Assembly (NCBI RefSeq): GCF_022711995.1 | Contig: NZ_JALAHI010000049.1 | Location: 1-64,000, forward strand | From: Enterococcus sp. | GTDB lineage: Bacteria > Bacillota > Bacilli > Lactobacillales > Enterococcaceae | Length of the DNA: 64,000 bases | Reading direction: 5' to 3' | Part shown: piece after piece, positions 23,973-32,733 of the stretch | Position numbering within the stretch: position 1 is the first letter of the stretch | Layout of the letters: every line of letters begins with the position of its first letter | Notes under the pieces: generated by a model | What the model was told of the DNA's origin: nothing | Database searches by the model: none | Seen by the model: only the letters and a program-made list of their open reading frames with translations | Position numbers and translations under genes: made by a program

Positions 23973-25151
23973 TTATTGATTTGGTTGCTTCTTCATGTAA
24001 TTACTTAGGCGGATCATGGCTTCTTGCAGGTTTTCTTGGCTGGCTGCGTAGCTTAGGCGTACATATCCTTCAGCTTCTGGTCCAAATGCGATCCCTGGGA
24101 TGATTGCTAGTTGATTTTTTTCTGCTAAATCAACACAGAATGCCATTGAATCTTGTTCATAACCGTCAGGGATCTTGGCAAATAAATAAAATGCTCCTGA
24201 TGGTTTGGCGATTTCAAACCCTAATGCCGTCATTTTTTCATAGAGAAAATCTCGACGCTGACGATACTCAGCTTTCATGACCGCAGCATCATTGATCCCT
24301 TCGACTAACGCTCTTACAGCTGCTTTTTGCGAAATCGTCGAGGCTGCCGTTACTAAATATTGATGGACTTTGATAATTTGCGCAGTCAAGGCAACGGGGG
24401 CGAAGATAAAGCCAATCCGCCAGCCAGTCATGGCATGAGATTTTGATAATCCATTGATCAAAATGGTCTGTTCCGGTAAATATTCTGCAATTGAAACATG
24501 GGGGGCATCATACGAAAGCTCACTGTAAATTTCATCACTGAGGACAAACACAGGATAATTTTTTAGTACTTCCGCTAATGCTTGGACTTCTTCCCGGGAA
24601 TAGACCACGCCAGTCGGGTTGCTAGGATAATTCAAGATAACGGCTTTCACTTCTTCCCCGTGCTCATTCAACGCGGTTTCCAACATCTCTGGTGATAAGA
24701 CAAAATCATTGGCTGTAGTGTCTAAATATACAGGCGTAGCATGTGCCAGCTGAATCACTGGTTCATAGCCTGGATAAATCGGTGCTGGTAAAAGCACTTT
24801 ATCTCCTGGCTCTAAGATGGCCAATAAAGAAGCCGAAATTGCCTCTGTAGCGCCGATAGTTACCAAGACTTCTGATTGCGGATCATAACTCAGTTGGTAT
24901 TTTTCTTTTAAAAAAAAGCTCGCGGCTTCTCGTACATCTGTTAATCCCGCCATGCCTGAATAGTGGCTGTAGTTTTGCTCAATGGCGTGGACCCCAGCTT
25001 CCTTGACGTGATCTGGTGTATTGAAATCCGGCTCTCCTAAAGTTAATTTCAAGATATCCGGTATACCAGACACCCGTTCATCAAATTTTCGAATCAAAGA
25101 AACGGCAATTTGGTAGACTTCTTTGTTAAAACGCTGACTGACATCTGTCAT
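23973..25151 (-). CDS. PLP-dependent class I/II aminotransferase (aspartate/aromatic type)
   Basis: This 392-aa enzyme transfers amino groups using pyridoxal phosphate, probably between aspartate or an aromatic amino acid and a 2-oxoacid. Family signatures are LGEPDFNTP near the N-terminus, YSHYSGMAGL, NYPSNPTGVVYS, LSDEIYSEL, and the PLP lysine in INGLSKSHAMTGWRIGF, with a late RLSYA containing the substrate-carboxylate Arg. ATG 25151 is chosen because GGAG stands 7 bases before it and residues upstream are not conserved in this family. The exact substrate cannot be told; PatA/AspB-like is most likely. Confidence 0.9.
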   Translation of the reverse strand: MTDVSQRFNKEVYQIAVSLIRKFDERVSGIPDILKLTLGEPDFNTPDHVKEAGVHAIEQNYSHYSGMAGLTDVREAASFFLKEKYQLSYDPQSEVLVTIGATEAISASLLAILEPGDKVLLPAPIYPGYEPVIQLAHATPVYLDTTANDFVLSPEMLETALNEHGEEVKAVILNYPSNPTGVVYSREEVQALAEVLKNYPVFVLSDEIYSELSYDAPHVSIAEYLPEQTILINGLSKSHAMTGWRIGFIFAPVALTAQIIKVHQYLVTAASTISQKAAVRALVEGINDAAVMKAEYRQRRDFLYEKMTALGFEIAKPSGAFYLFAKIPDGYEQDSMAFCVDLAEKNQLAIIPGIAFGPEAEGYVRLSYAASQENLQEAMIRLSNYMKKQPNQ

Positions 25152-25328
25152 CGTATCACTCCAATCCAAATGAAATTGATCTTTCTTTATTGTTGTTAAT
25201 CCTATCACATTTTGAATAATAAATTAACACTTTTCCAAAAACTAATAAAAAAGCTTTACCGTTTATTTATTTGCAAACATAAACAACAAATGTTAGTATA
25301 TAAACAAACGAAAAGGAGGTTAACAAAG

Positions 25329-26054
25329 ATGAATAGTATTTCTACTGCCTCATTGTTGGAGTATGAACAAGGTTATCGCTCCACAGAAAGCCATTTTCAT
25401 TGCCTTTTCTGCGAGGTAAGCTACGAAAAAGACCAAGTCTACCCTATTGCTGATCGTTTTTATACCGCAAAAAAGTGTCTCTTGTTGCATTTGAATGAGG
25501 CTCATGGTGGGTTACTGAATGCATTGCTGTCATTAAGTCGTGAACAAACGGGATTATCAGAAATCCAACAGGAGATTTTATCCTTATTTGCACAAGGACT
25601 TAGCGACGCTGTCATCGCCCAACGTCTAGGAATTTCTAATTCAACGGTTCGAAACCATCGTTTCAAATTAAAAGAAAAAGAACGGCAAGCAAAAGTCTTT
25701 TTAGGCATTATGAGTCATTTAGAAGAAAAAGATTTTGTCCTCCCTCACACAGGAGCAACCATGTTGGATGATCGTTATACCATTACTCCGGAAGAAAGAG
25801 AAAAAATTATTGCGACGTATTTTGATCAGAATGAATTCATTCAGCAATTTCCTAGCAAAGAAAAACGCAAAATCGTCGTGTTAAGTGTTCTGGCACAGAA
25901 ATTTGATCCCCAAAAAAATTATTCTGAGCGTGCAGTCAATGACATTTTAAAACAGTTTATCGCTGATTATGTCACTGTTCGCCGTTACTTGATCGAATAC
26001 GGATTCATGCAACGGACCAAAGACGGTAAAACCTATTGGGTGACAGTTTCCTAG
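25329..26054 (+). CDS. LuxR-type HTH regulator with DUF2087 domain
   Basis: This 241-aa protein is probably a transcription factor. Residues about 15-60 hold a Cys/His pattern (HCLFCEVSYEKD ... LHLNEAHGG) that could bind zinc. Residues about 70-115 form a LuxR-type helix-turn-helix (LSEIQQEILSLFAQGLSDAVIAQRLGISNSTVRNHRFKLKE). The C-terminal 90 residues match DUF2087 (PSKEKRKIVVLSVLAQKFD, YSERAVNDILKQF, VRRYLIEYGFMQRTKDGKTYW). ATG 25329 is chosen because AAAAGGAGG lies just upstream; earlier in-frame codons have no ribosome site. Targets are unknown. Confidence 0.88.
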   Translation: MNSISTASLLEYEQGYRSTESHFHCLFCEVSYEKDQVYPIADRFYTAKKCLLLHLNEAHGGLLNALLSLSREQTGLSEIQQEILSLFAQGLSDAVIAQRLGISNSTVRNHRFKLKEKERQAKVFLGIMSHLEEKDFVLPHTGATMLDDRYTITPEEREKIIATYFDQNEFIQQFPSKEKRKIVVLSVLAQKFDPQKNYSERAVNDILKQFIADYVTVRRYLIEYGFMQRTKDGKTYWVTVS

Positions 26055-26067
26055 CTAGACTATTGGC

Positions 26068-26148
26068 TAAAAAGCGGAGGCTTTGTGGGCGAAAAGCTCC
26101 TTTAAGGTGGATCATTGCACTGCACCACCAGCCTCAGCTTTTTTTCTA
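26068..26148 (+). terminator. Terminator after the DUF2087 regulator
   Basis: AAGCGGAGGCT near 26072 pairs with AGCCTCAGCTT (26130-26140), with an inner GGTGG/CCACC hairpin, followed by seven T. Confidence 0.65.
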
Positions 26149-26183
26149 AAAACTATTCCTTGAGGATATCGTGTTTTACGTAT

Positions 26184-26215
26184 GCAAAAAACAGTTATGC
26201 CGCAGCACAACTGTT
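26184..26215 (-). terminator. Terminator overlapping the end of the Phd/YefM-like gene
   Basis: On the minus strand AACAGTTGTG pairs with CATAACTGTT and TTTTTGC follows. It overlaps the stop codon at 26214. Confidence 0.7.
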
Positions 26216-26732
26216 AATTTTCTTTGAGAAATATTTTCTTGATGATCAACTTATCAAAAAGCTGTGTTTGATTGTCTTGTTCGCCAATGACTTCGGCACT
26301 GACTGATTTTCCATTTGGCTTTTTGCGCAGCTGATAAACGATTTTTCCAGTTTCTTTCAGTTCGTTGATCATATCAACGACACCGCCAAACCCTGTTTTG
26401 CGAGTAATAAACCCTAAAGCGACCATTCGTTCGTCCAAATTTTTTGCAGAGATCGTCGCCCCTGTGATCAATGCCTGTCGCATGATCTGTAAAAATTCTT
26501 CCAATCCTGCAACCTCTGGCTGATCTGGCTCTTCTTCTGCTAATGGTCGTTGATCCAGTTCCCGTAAAAGTGTTTCATATTGCTCTTGTGTCAGCATGAC
26601 CCCTGCCACTTTTTCACGATTGAATACATATACTCCTGTTCCCGCTTCTCTCGCTTGATTAAATACATCCATCGGAGATTTTTTTACTTCAGTGATCGAA
26701 GTAGTGGGAACCTCTAACTTCTTCAGTTCCAT
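26214..26732 (-). CDS. Phd/YefM antitoxin-like protein with C-terminal extension, orphan
   Basis: This 172-aa protein starts with a Phd/YefM-type DNA-binding fold: TTSITEVKKSPMDVFNQAREAGTGVYVFNREKVAGVMLTQEQYETLLREL (residues about 8-58), the pattern of antitoxins that repress their own operon. An acidic linker follows, then a C-terminal domain of about 95 residues (FLQIMRQALITGATISAKNLDERMVALGFI, GFGGVVDMINELKETGKIVYQL) that resembles a winged helix and not the usual toxin-neutralising tail. No toxin gene lies on either side. The start at 26732 follows AAGGAGG. It may be a stand-alone regulator derived from an antitoxin. Confidence 0.75.
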   Translation of the reverse strand: MELKKLEVPTTSITEVKKSPMDVFNQAREAGTGVYVFNREKVAGVMLTQEQYETLLRELDQRPLAEEEPDQPEVAGLEEFLQIMRQALITGATISAKNLDERMVALGFITRKTGFGGVVDMINELKETGKIVYQLRKKPNGKSVSAEVIGEQDNQTQLFDKLIIKKIFLKEN

Positions 26733-26848
26733 TCTCAACGTCCTCCTTGTCTCAACGAACACATTATAGCATAAAGTGACTAGTCGATTGTAGGTTTATT
26801 TCAACTGCTTTATTGATAAATCAACAAAAAACCTCCGATTCAAAGGAA

Positions 26849-26920
26849 TAAAAAAAACCGAATCATCTCACAGCGCGCTCCTACTAAAAAGAAAATCACG
26901 TCTCATAAATGATTCGGTTC
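26849..26920 (-). terminator. Terminator after copB
   Basis: On the minus strand ACCGAATCAT (complement of 26909-26918) pairs with ATGATTCGGT (complement of 26857-26866) and eight T follow. The loop of about 40 bases is unusually long. Confidence 0.7.
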
Positions 26921-26924
26921 TTTG

Positions 26925-29006
26925 TCACTCATCAATTTTGAGAGTCATGGCATTGATTGCTACTACAATCGTGCTTAATGACATCAAAACAGCGCCGACA
27001 GCTGGATTCAAAATGATACCAATTGGGGCTAAGACTCCTGCAGCTAGAGGAATCGTCACAATGTTGTATCCTGCTCCCCACCAAAGGTTTTGAATCATTT
27101 TTCGTCTAGTCTTATGAGCCAACTCAAGAAAATGCAGAATATCATTAGGATTACTATTGGTCAAGACAACATCCGCAGAATCTATCGCGACATCTGTTCC
27201 GGCCCCAATCGCAATCCCGATGGTTGCCCGAGCCAAGCTTGGTGCATCATTGATACCATCCCCAACCATTGCTACCCGTTGTTTCTTATTCAGATAATCA
27301 GCAACGATTCGTTCTTTATCTTCTGGCAGTAATTCAGCAAAATACTCCTCGATGCCTAGATATGACGCCACTGACTTAGCAGCTTCTTGATTGTCTCCTG
27401 TTAGCATCACTGGTGTAATACCTTGTTTTTTCAATGTTTCAATGAAATTTACCGCTTCTGGTTTGATTTGATCTCCTAATGCCACGAGTCCTTCTACTTG
27501 ATTGCCTTTCACCAAGTAGCTGATGGTATTTCCTTGTTCTTGATATTTTTTCAGCTGATCCGTGTCAATGGTCGCCTGATACGGTTCGATCCCTTTTTGA
27601 TTCACGATTTGCCATTTCTCTCCAGCAATCATCCCTTCGATTCCGATACCAGAATGCGCTTGGATTCCAGTCGCTTCCTTAGGTTGAATGTTTTCCTTTT
27701 TCGCTTGTGCTAAGATTCCCTCAGCAATGGGATGATTCGCCGATTGTTCCAGTCCTGCTAGATAGGCTAATAGTTCTTCTTTGGTATAGTCGCCAAAGCT
27801 TTCAATTCCCGTCACAGAGAAAGTTCCTTGTGTTAACGTACCGGTTTTATCAAGTAATAAGTAGTCCAAATCATGGGCATTTTCCAGTGCATTACGATTT
27901 TTCAACAGTAAGCCGTTTTTAGCAGCAATTGATGTCGAACGTGCAACAACCAACGGAATGGCTAATCCAAGTGCATGAGGACAGGCAATGACAAAGACCG
28001 TCACCATTCGATCCAATGCCGTTGGCAGATCCGCTGCGAAGAGCCAAATTACAAATGCAGTAATTCCGACGACCAATGCAATATAAAACAACCATTTGGC
28101 CACTTTATCTGACAAAGCTTCTAATTTTGATTTATCCGCCTGTGCTTGACGAACCATTTCCATTACTTTAGAAAGATAACTTTCATCGCCGGTTCCTGTT
28201 ACTTCAATTGTAATCGTTCCATTTCCATTCACGGAACCTCCGATTACCTTGGCACCGGACTCTTTCGCTACTCTACGGGATTCACCCGTAACGGCGGATT
28301 CATCAATCGTGGTTGCCCCTTCTTTGATCACACCATCCGTAGGGATTTTGTCCCCCGCTCGAACGATCAAACGATCATTTTTCTTCACTGTGTCCAGTGG
28401 TATCTTTTCTTCAGAACCGTCTGCCTTTTTGCGGGTTACTTCATCAGGCAATAATTCAGCTAATTTTTGCAGCGCATTCCCTGCATTGGATACAGCATTC
28501 ATCTCGATCCAATGGCCTAAAAGCATGATCACGATCAATGAAGCCAATTCCCAAAAGAAATCCATGACATGCGCGCCATGCATGAAATGATTCGCGATAA
28601 ATGCGTAGATACTATAAACATATGAGACAGTGATCCCCATGGCAATCAACGTCATCATTGCTGGACTCTTTTGCTTTAACTCCATCTTCGCTCCACTTAA
28701 GAAAGGCTGACCGCCGTAGAAGAACAAAACTGTAGCTAAAACCAGCACCAGCCAGTCAGAACCTGGAAAAGTGAACTGAAGAGGCAATTCAATCCCCATC
28801 ATTGGTGATAAAAGAATAATCGGAATTGCTAAAACGAGGGAAAGCCAAAACTTTTGCTTGAAATTCCCCATGTGCATACTATGGTCCATTCCTCCCATAT
28901 CGTGATCCATATGGCTATGATCCATCTTACTGTGATCCATCTTACTGTGATCCATCTTACTGTGATCCATTTCCGAATGTCCTCCGTCCATTTCGTTATG
29001 GCTCAT
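26925..29006 (-). CDS. copB: Copper-exporting P1B-type ATPase CopB
   Basis: CopB pumps copper out of the cell. The 693-aa protein starts with a His/Met-rich metal-binding tail (residues 1-46, several MDHSK units) instead of a CxxC domain. The membrane core has helices at about 52-70, 84-98, 117-140 and 153-168. TGES (240-243), the metal-site motif CPH at 342-344 (VIACPHALGL), phosphorylation motif DKTGTLT with Asp386, and GDGINDAPSLA near residue 600 are all present. CPH rather than CPC marks the CopB subgroup. It is the last gene of copYZB; a 123-base gap separates it from copZ. A 15-bp repeat runs through the tail coding region (about 28921-28970). Confidence 0.95.
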   Translation of the reverse strand: MSHNEMDGGHSEMDHSKMDHSKMDHSKMDHSHMDHDMGGMDHSMHMGNFKQKFWLSLVLAIPIILLSPMMGIELPLQFTFPGSDWLVLVLATVLFFYGGQPFLSGAKMELKQKSPAMMTLIAMGITVSYVYSIYAFIANHFMHGAHVMDFFWELASLIVIMLLGHWIEMNAVSNAGNALQKLAELLPDEVTRKKADGSEEKIPLDTVKKNDRLIVRAGDKIPTDGVIKEGATTIDESAVTGESRRVAKESGAKVIGGSVNGNGTITIEVTGTGDESYLSKVMEMVRQAQADKSKLEALSDKVAKWLFYIALVVGITAFVIWLFAADLPTALDRMVTVFVIACPHALGLAIPLVVARSTSIAAKNGLLLKNRNALENAHDLDYLLLDKTGTLTQGTFSVTGIESFGDYTKEELLAYLAGLEQSANHPIAEGILAQAKKENIQPKEATGIQAHSGIGIEGMIAGEKWQIVNQKGIEPYQATIDTDQLKKYQEQGNTISYLVKGNQVEGLVALGDQIKPEAVNFIETLKKQGITPVMLTGDNQEAAKSVASYLGIEEYFAELLPEDKERIVADYLNKKQRVAMVGDGINDAPSLARATIGIAIGAGTDVAIDSADVVLTNSNPNDILHFLELAHKTRRKMIQNLWWGAGYNIVTIPLAAGVLAPIGIILNPAVGAVLMSLSTIVVAINAMTLKIDE

Positions 29007-29129
29007 CTCAAACGCCTCCTTTAGACAATAAATTTCTGTACATTGGGCTCAACTGAAGCAGAACCCCGTCACTTTTCGATAATCTAAGTAAATAGGCTTT
29101 CCGCTGTAATTCGATTCAAAAATCGGTTG

Positions 29130-29339
29130 TTATTCCACCGTTGCGGTATAGCCAGTCTCTGTTATTTTAGCGATGATCGCATCCTCTGTGACAAGTTGTT
29201 CATCGTATTTGATTTTGGCATTGGCTTTCTTTAAATTCACCTTTGCTTTTTTGACACCTGGCATTTCAGAAACCGCATTTTCTACTCGAGCAACGCAGTG
29301 GGCGCAACTCATTCCTTCAATATGGTAGATTTTTTTCAT
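29130..29339 (-). CDS. copZ: Copper chaperone CopZ
   Basis: CopZ is a 69-aa HMA-fold chaperone that carries Cu(I) inside the cell and hands it to the CopY repressor to lift repression. The metal site is GMSCAHC (Cys11 and Cys14) after MKKIYHIE, with the standard beta-alpha-beta continuation VARVENAVSEMPGVKKAKVNL. It is 3 bases downstream of copY, so they are translated together. Confidence 0.95.
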   Translation of the reverse strand: MKKIYHIEGMSCAHCVARVENAVSEMPGVKKAKVNLKKANAKIKYDEQLVTEDAIIAKITETGYTATVE

Positions 29340-29342
29340 GAT

Positions 29343-29789
29343 TTATTCTCCTTCATTCATCGTACAATGACATTGTCCCGGTATACAGTTGCATGCAATA
29401 GTGGCTACCGGTTCTTTTTGTGCCAATGCTTCTTCTAGCATTGCTAAGTCTTCTTTTGTTAGTTCCGATTCACGGATCATCTCGGTTAATGTTTGACCGA
29501 CTTTTTTAGCACAGATATGCGAAAACAAACTCTCTGTAGCACTTTGGATCGTGGCATCTTCAGAAACTAATGGATAATAAACGAATTTTTTCCCTTGCGT
29601 TTCTGTGCGCAAGACGCCTTTTTTCACGAGACGACCTAACAATGTTTTCACGGTTGCTGTCTTCCAGTCTTTGGATTCGCTAAGCAGTGCCGTTACTTCT
29701 TGGGCGTTGGATTTTCCTAATGTCCAAATCACTCGCATGATTTCCCATTCAGAATCACTGATTTTTATTGGAGCACTTGCTAATGGCAT
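29343..29789 (-). CDS. copY: Copper-responsive repressor CopY
   Basis: CopY (148 aa) is a BlaI/MecI-type repressor that keeps the cop operon off when zinc-loaded and leaves DNA when Cu(I) is delivered. The N-terminal winged helix is [27 protein letters not shown] ... [19 protein letters not shown]. The C-terminal metal site is [10 protein letters not shown], the CxCx4CxC pattern of enterococcal CopY. A TACATCTGTA operator overlaps its promoter, and AAGGAGG precedes the start. Confidence 0.96.
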   Translation of the reverse strand: MPLASAPIKISDSEWEIMRVIWTLGKSNAQEVTALLSESKDWKTATVKTLLGRLVKKGVLRTETQGKKFVYYPLVSEDATIQSATESLFSHICAKKVGQTLTEMIRESELTKEDLAMLEEALAQKEPVATIACNCIPGQCHCTMNEGE

Positions 29790-29818
29790 ATTCTCCCTCC
29801 TTACTTGTTCACGATTTA

Positions 29819-29847
29819 AGTTTACATCTGTAATCGAAAATTGTCAA
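29819..29847 (-). promoter_or_regulatory. copYZB promoter with cop box
   Basis: On the minus strand TTGACA (29842-29847), a 17-base spacer and TAAACT (29819-29824). The cop box TACAGATGTA (TACATCTGTA on plus, 29823-29832) overlaps the upstream edge of the -10, matching the CopY consensus TACAnnTGTA. Only one cop box is visible; E. hirae has two. Confidence 0.88.
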
Positions 29848-29886
29848 AAAAAAACTCTGCCAGTATCCAAGTTAGCTAGCAGAGAA
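29845..29886 (-). terminator. Terminator after galM
   Basis: On the minus strand CTCTGC and GCAGAG (29879-29884 and 29855-29860) flank an 18-base loop and nine T follow. It directly abuts the copYZB promoter, protecting it from readthrough. Confidence 0.75.
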
Positions 29887-29893
29887 TGTTTTT

Positions 29894-30880
29894 TTAATAA
29901 AAAGCCCGATATCGAGTGACAGAATGGAAAGGTTCCTCTGGGCGTAGCAAGATTTCGCCAAACTGTGGGTATTTTTCCGTTCCGGGAACGCCTTGAGTCT
30001 CAATAGCCATTCCACCATGGTTGGCAAAAGGTCCGGTTTTCATTGGTGCCCCTTCTTCGCCATCACGGGTGGTATAAATGACCACTGCTGAACGATCTGT
30101 TGTGACAGTAATCGCCACTTTTTCATCAGGGCTTGTTACTTTCAAGTCCCATTCCTGATTATGATCCAATAAGAATGGATCATCTAGCAAAGTGGTACCC
30201 ATTTTCCGCGCTTCACGAAAATCAAACTTCGTTCCCGCAACCGCCAGTTTATTCCCAGTTGTTGTGACATCAGGATTCGTTTCAGCCACATATTCCGCAT
30301 TGATTTGAACCATGTGATCATCGATGGGGTTTCTAGTATCCCCAGTCAAATTGAAATAGCCATGATTGGTAGGATTATATAAGGTTGGCTGATCGGTTGT
30401 GGCATCATACGTAATCGTAAAGGAATCATCATTTTCCAATGTATAGGTCACTGTATAGGAAACATTGCCAGGAAAGCCACTATCGCCGTCCTTGCGTTCT
30501 GTCCGATAGATTACACCAGCAGCTGTCTCTGTTTCAAACGGTTCTGCCTCCCATGTATCGGTATCTAATCCCTTAAAGCCACCGTGGAGTGTATTGCCAC
30601 CGTCATTATCCTCTGTTTGATACTCTTTCCCATCAATGGTAAAACGGGTTCCTGCGATTCTACCAGCAACCGGTCCAATGGTTGCGCCGTAGTAGCGGGC
30701 TTTCTGATGTCCTTCGATCGTATCATATCCCACGACTAAGTCTCTTCCCCCATCAACTGGCACGATCCAGTCCAATAAGCGGGCTCCTTCTGGACTTGTT
30801 ACAAGTTTGACACCGCTATCATTTTTCATTTCATAAACTGTTCCCATTTTTTCTGTTTCTCGTTGCTGTACACTTGGCAT
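29894..30880 (-). CDS. galM: Aldose 1-epimerase (mutarotase)
   Basis: GalM interconverts alpha and beta anomers of hexoses such as galactose and glucose. The 328-aa protein has the family features: GATIGPVAGRIAGTRF, NTLHGGFKGLDTDTW (first His), TLYNPTNHGYFNLTG (catalytic His) and a late GGMAIETQGVPG with the catalytic Glu. ATG 30880 is preferred because AAGGA lies 7 bases upstream; ATGs at 30901 and 30919 are possible. No other sugar genes surround it, so it appears to be a stand-alone housekeeping copy. Confidence 0.93.
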   Translation of the reverse strand: MPSVQQRETEKMGTVYEMKNDSGVKLVTSPEGARLLDWIVPVDGGRDLVVGYDTIEGHQKARYYGATIGPVAGRIAGTRFTIDGKEYQTEDNDGGNTLHGGFKGLDTDTWEAEPFETETAAGVIYRTERKDGDSGFPGNVSYTVTYTLENDDSFTITYDATTDQPTLYNPTNHGYFNLTGDTRNPIDDHMVQINAEYVAETNPDVTTTGNKLAVAGTKFDFREARKMGTTLLDDPFLLDHNQEWDLKVTSPDEKVAITVTTDRSAVVIYTTRDGEEGAPMKTGPFANHGGMAIETQGVPGTEKYPQFGEILLRPEEPFHSVTRYRAFY

Positions 30881-31030
30881 TGACCATCCTTCTTTCTGCA
30901 TTGAAATAACTTTCCTCATTCAGTATAGACGGTTTTGACCAAATACGTCAATAAGCTGAAAGCAGATTCCTTTTGTTCTGAGGAAAATGCTCTTAGAATG
31001 AAAGCAAGTAGAAAGAAGGAGGAATATATA

Positions 31031-31381
31031 ATGGAATTAAATATGTCGCAAGCAGTCATCAATAAACTAGCAGGGTATGACGCCAATGAAGGATCTTGGT
31101 TACTTGATCTGGATGACGGGGTCGGACCATATTCAAAATTGGGGATTTGTTCTCTTGATACAAGTTTTCGCCTTTTGCTGGTCTCTGACAAAGAAATCCC
31201 CGCGCCTTACACCGTTTCTCTGTCGTCTGCAGTTGGACCTATTTATATTAAAGACTACACAGTCAATTATTTTGACCAAAACCCTAAGCTTAGTTTGAAT
31301 GAGCGATTCCAATCAATCGTGTTAGAAACAGAATCAGGGGTTGTAGATCGCAATGTCGAGCTGATTGATCTGCGGAAGTAA
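31031..31381 (+). CDS. HesB/IscA-fold (Fe-S biosynthesis family) protein without the cysteine triad
   Basis: This 116-aa protein resembles the short Fe-S_biosyn family (YneR/HesB-like) common in lactic acid bacteria: LAGYDANEGSWLLDLDDGVGPYS, FRLLLVSDKE, IYIKDYTVNYFDQNPKLSLNE. The classic three IscA cysteines are absent; I see only one Cys, so metal delivery as in IscA is doubtful. ATG 31031 follows AAGGAGGAATATATA. It is monocistronic, diverging from galM and ending in a shared hairpin with tagO. The function is unknown. Confidence 0.75.
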   Translation: MELNMSQAVINKLAGYDANEGSWLLDLDDGVGPYSKLGICSLDTSFRLLLVSDKEIPAPYTVSLSSAVGPIYIKDYTVNYFDQNPKLSLNERFQSIVLETESGVVDRNVELIDLRK

Positions 31382-31398
31382 TCTTTCAAATAGGAACG

Positions 31399-31455
31399 CA
31401 AAAAAGAACGATTTTCCTTTGACGTCGTCACGTCATTTGAAAACCGTTCTTTTAA
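31399..31455. terminator. Bidirectional terminator between the Fe-S family gene and tagO
   Basis: AAAAGAACG (31402-31410) pairs with CGTTCTTTT (31445-31453), extended by ATTTTC/GAAAAC and with an inner GACGT/ACGTC hairpin. A- and T-runs lie on both sides, serving the two convergent transcripts. Confidence 0.8.
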
Positions 31456-31469
31456 GTGATCGTTTTCGA

Positions 31470-32714
31470 TTACTTTTTATGCTTCCCTCGCCGCTTTCTA
31501 CGAGATGACCGCGGAGATGCTTCTCCATTGGCCTGTTGAAGGGGCGTTTCATTGAGTGTTTCGGTAGTTTTTTCACTCATGTCTTCATTGTTTTCTTCTA
31601 ATGAACCCGTTCGTTTTGCCAAAACTTCTTGACGAAAGCGACGATTCCCTAGAAACTTCAAGGCACACATCAACGGCTGTCGATTTTCTCCCACCAAGCC
31701 AATCAATTCAATAAATAATTCAATACCAAATATTGTACTAATGATCAACAAGACAATTGCTGTATTACTGGCATAATTCATCAAGAGTGCAATGAAGGAA
31801 AACACTAATGCCAGTGCATAGATGGTCAGTACCGCTCCTCGATGGGTAAATCCTAAAGAAAGCAATCGGTGATGAAGATGCATTTTATCCGCAGAGGAGA
31901 TTTTTTGTTTGTTGAACTTCCGGCGAATCATGGCGTAAACAGTATCGGTGATGGGTACCCCTAAAATCAGCATAGGGGTGATCACAGTAATAAACGTCGC
32001 ATTCTTTAACCCCTGTAAGGAAAGAACAGAGATCATGAAGCCTAAAAACAGAGCCCCAGTATCCCCCAGAAAAATCGTGGCTGGATAAAAGTTGTAGGGA
32101 AAAAAGCCGATAATGGCAGCGACTAATGTAAAAATTACCATCGAAACAGCTACTGAGTCAGGCAAAAAGAAGTAACTAATAATCCCTATGGTCGTCAAAC
32201 TGATAATTGATACACCACTAGCCAATCCATCTAGACCATCAATCAAATTGACGGCATTTGTGATGGCTAAAATCCACAAAATCGTCATCGGCAGTCCTAA
32301 CCAGCCTAAATCAAACACCCCAATATAGGGAATCGATACAGTGCTGATTTTGATTCCAGCTACAAAATATATCTCTAGAGCAGCTAACGTCAGACCACAA
32401 ACTTTTTGTAAGGGAGAAAGCTCGAAGATATCATCCATCAGTCCCGTCACCACAACGATTGCCGCGCCTAAGAGCATTGGCCAGACATAACTAAATGGCA
32501 TCATCTCACGAAATTCCCAAAGCAGGACAAAGGAAAAAGAAAGAAAAATACTTAAACCTCCTGCCGTAGGCATCGTTTTGGTATTGATCCGTCGTTCTCC
32601 TGGGCGATCGACTGCACCAATTTTAAAGGATATCAATTTGATGATGGGCGTCAATATCAGAGAGATAATCATCGTGATGAAAAGACGTACAATAAATTTA
32701 AATGCAAATTCCAT
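31470..32714 (-). CDS. tagO: Undecaprenyl-phosphate GlcNAc-1-phosphate transferase (TagO/WecA family)
   Basis: The enzyme attaches GlcNAc-1-phosphate to undecaprenyl phosphate at the membrane, the first step of wall teichoic acid or surface polysaccharide synthesis. The 414-aa protein has about eleven helices and the catalytic loops of the MraY/WecA family: VTGLMDDIFELSPLQK (paired Asp), NAVNLIDGLDGLASG, TIFLGDTGALFLGF and the cytoplasmic HLHHRLLSLG. The C-terminal 60 residues are an extra, charged tail (Arg/Lys end). It is last in map-brkB-tagO, 19 bases after the YihY gene. Confidence 0.93.
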   Translation of the reverse strand: MEFAFKFIVRLFITMIISLILTPIIKLISFKIGAVDRPGERRINTKTMPTAGGLSIFLSFSFVLLWEFREMMPFSYVWPMLLGAAIVVVTGLMDDIFELSPLQKVCGLTLAALEIYFVAGIKISTVSIPYIGVFDLGWLGLPMTILWILAITNAVNLIDGLDGLASGVSIISLTTIGIISYFFLPDSVAVSMVIFTLVAAIIGFFPYNFYPATIFLGDTGALFLGFMISVLSLQGLKNATFITVITPMLILGVPITDTVYAMIRRKFNKQKISSADKMHLHHRLLSLGFTHRGAVLTIYALALVFSFIALLMNYASNTAIVLLIISTIFGIELFIELIGLVGENRQPLMCALKFLGNRRFRQEVLAKRTGSLEENNEDMSEKTTETLNETPLQQANGEASPRSSRRKRRGKHKK

Positions 32715-32733
32715 CGCTCGTTCTCACTTTCAT

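Noticed and set aside
26214..26732. Complete toxin-antitoxin module
   Set aside because: No small toxin frame with a ribosome site lies on either side; neighbours are a terminator and an unrelated regulator.
29007..29129. Second cop box between copZ and copB
   Set aside because: A TGTACA-like string occurs near 29038 but does not match TACAnnTGTA.
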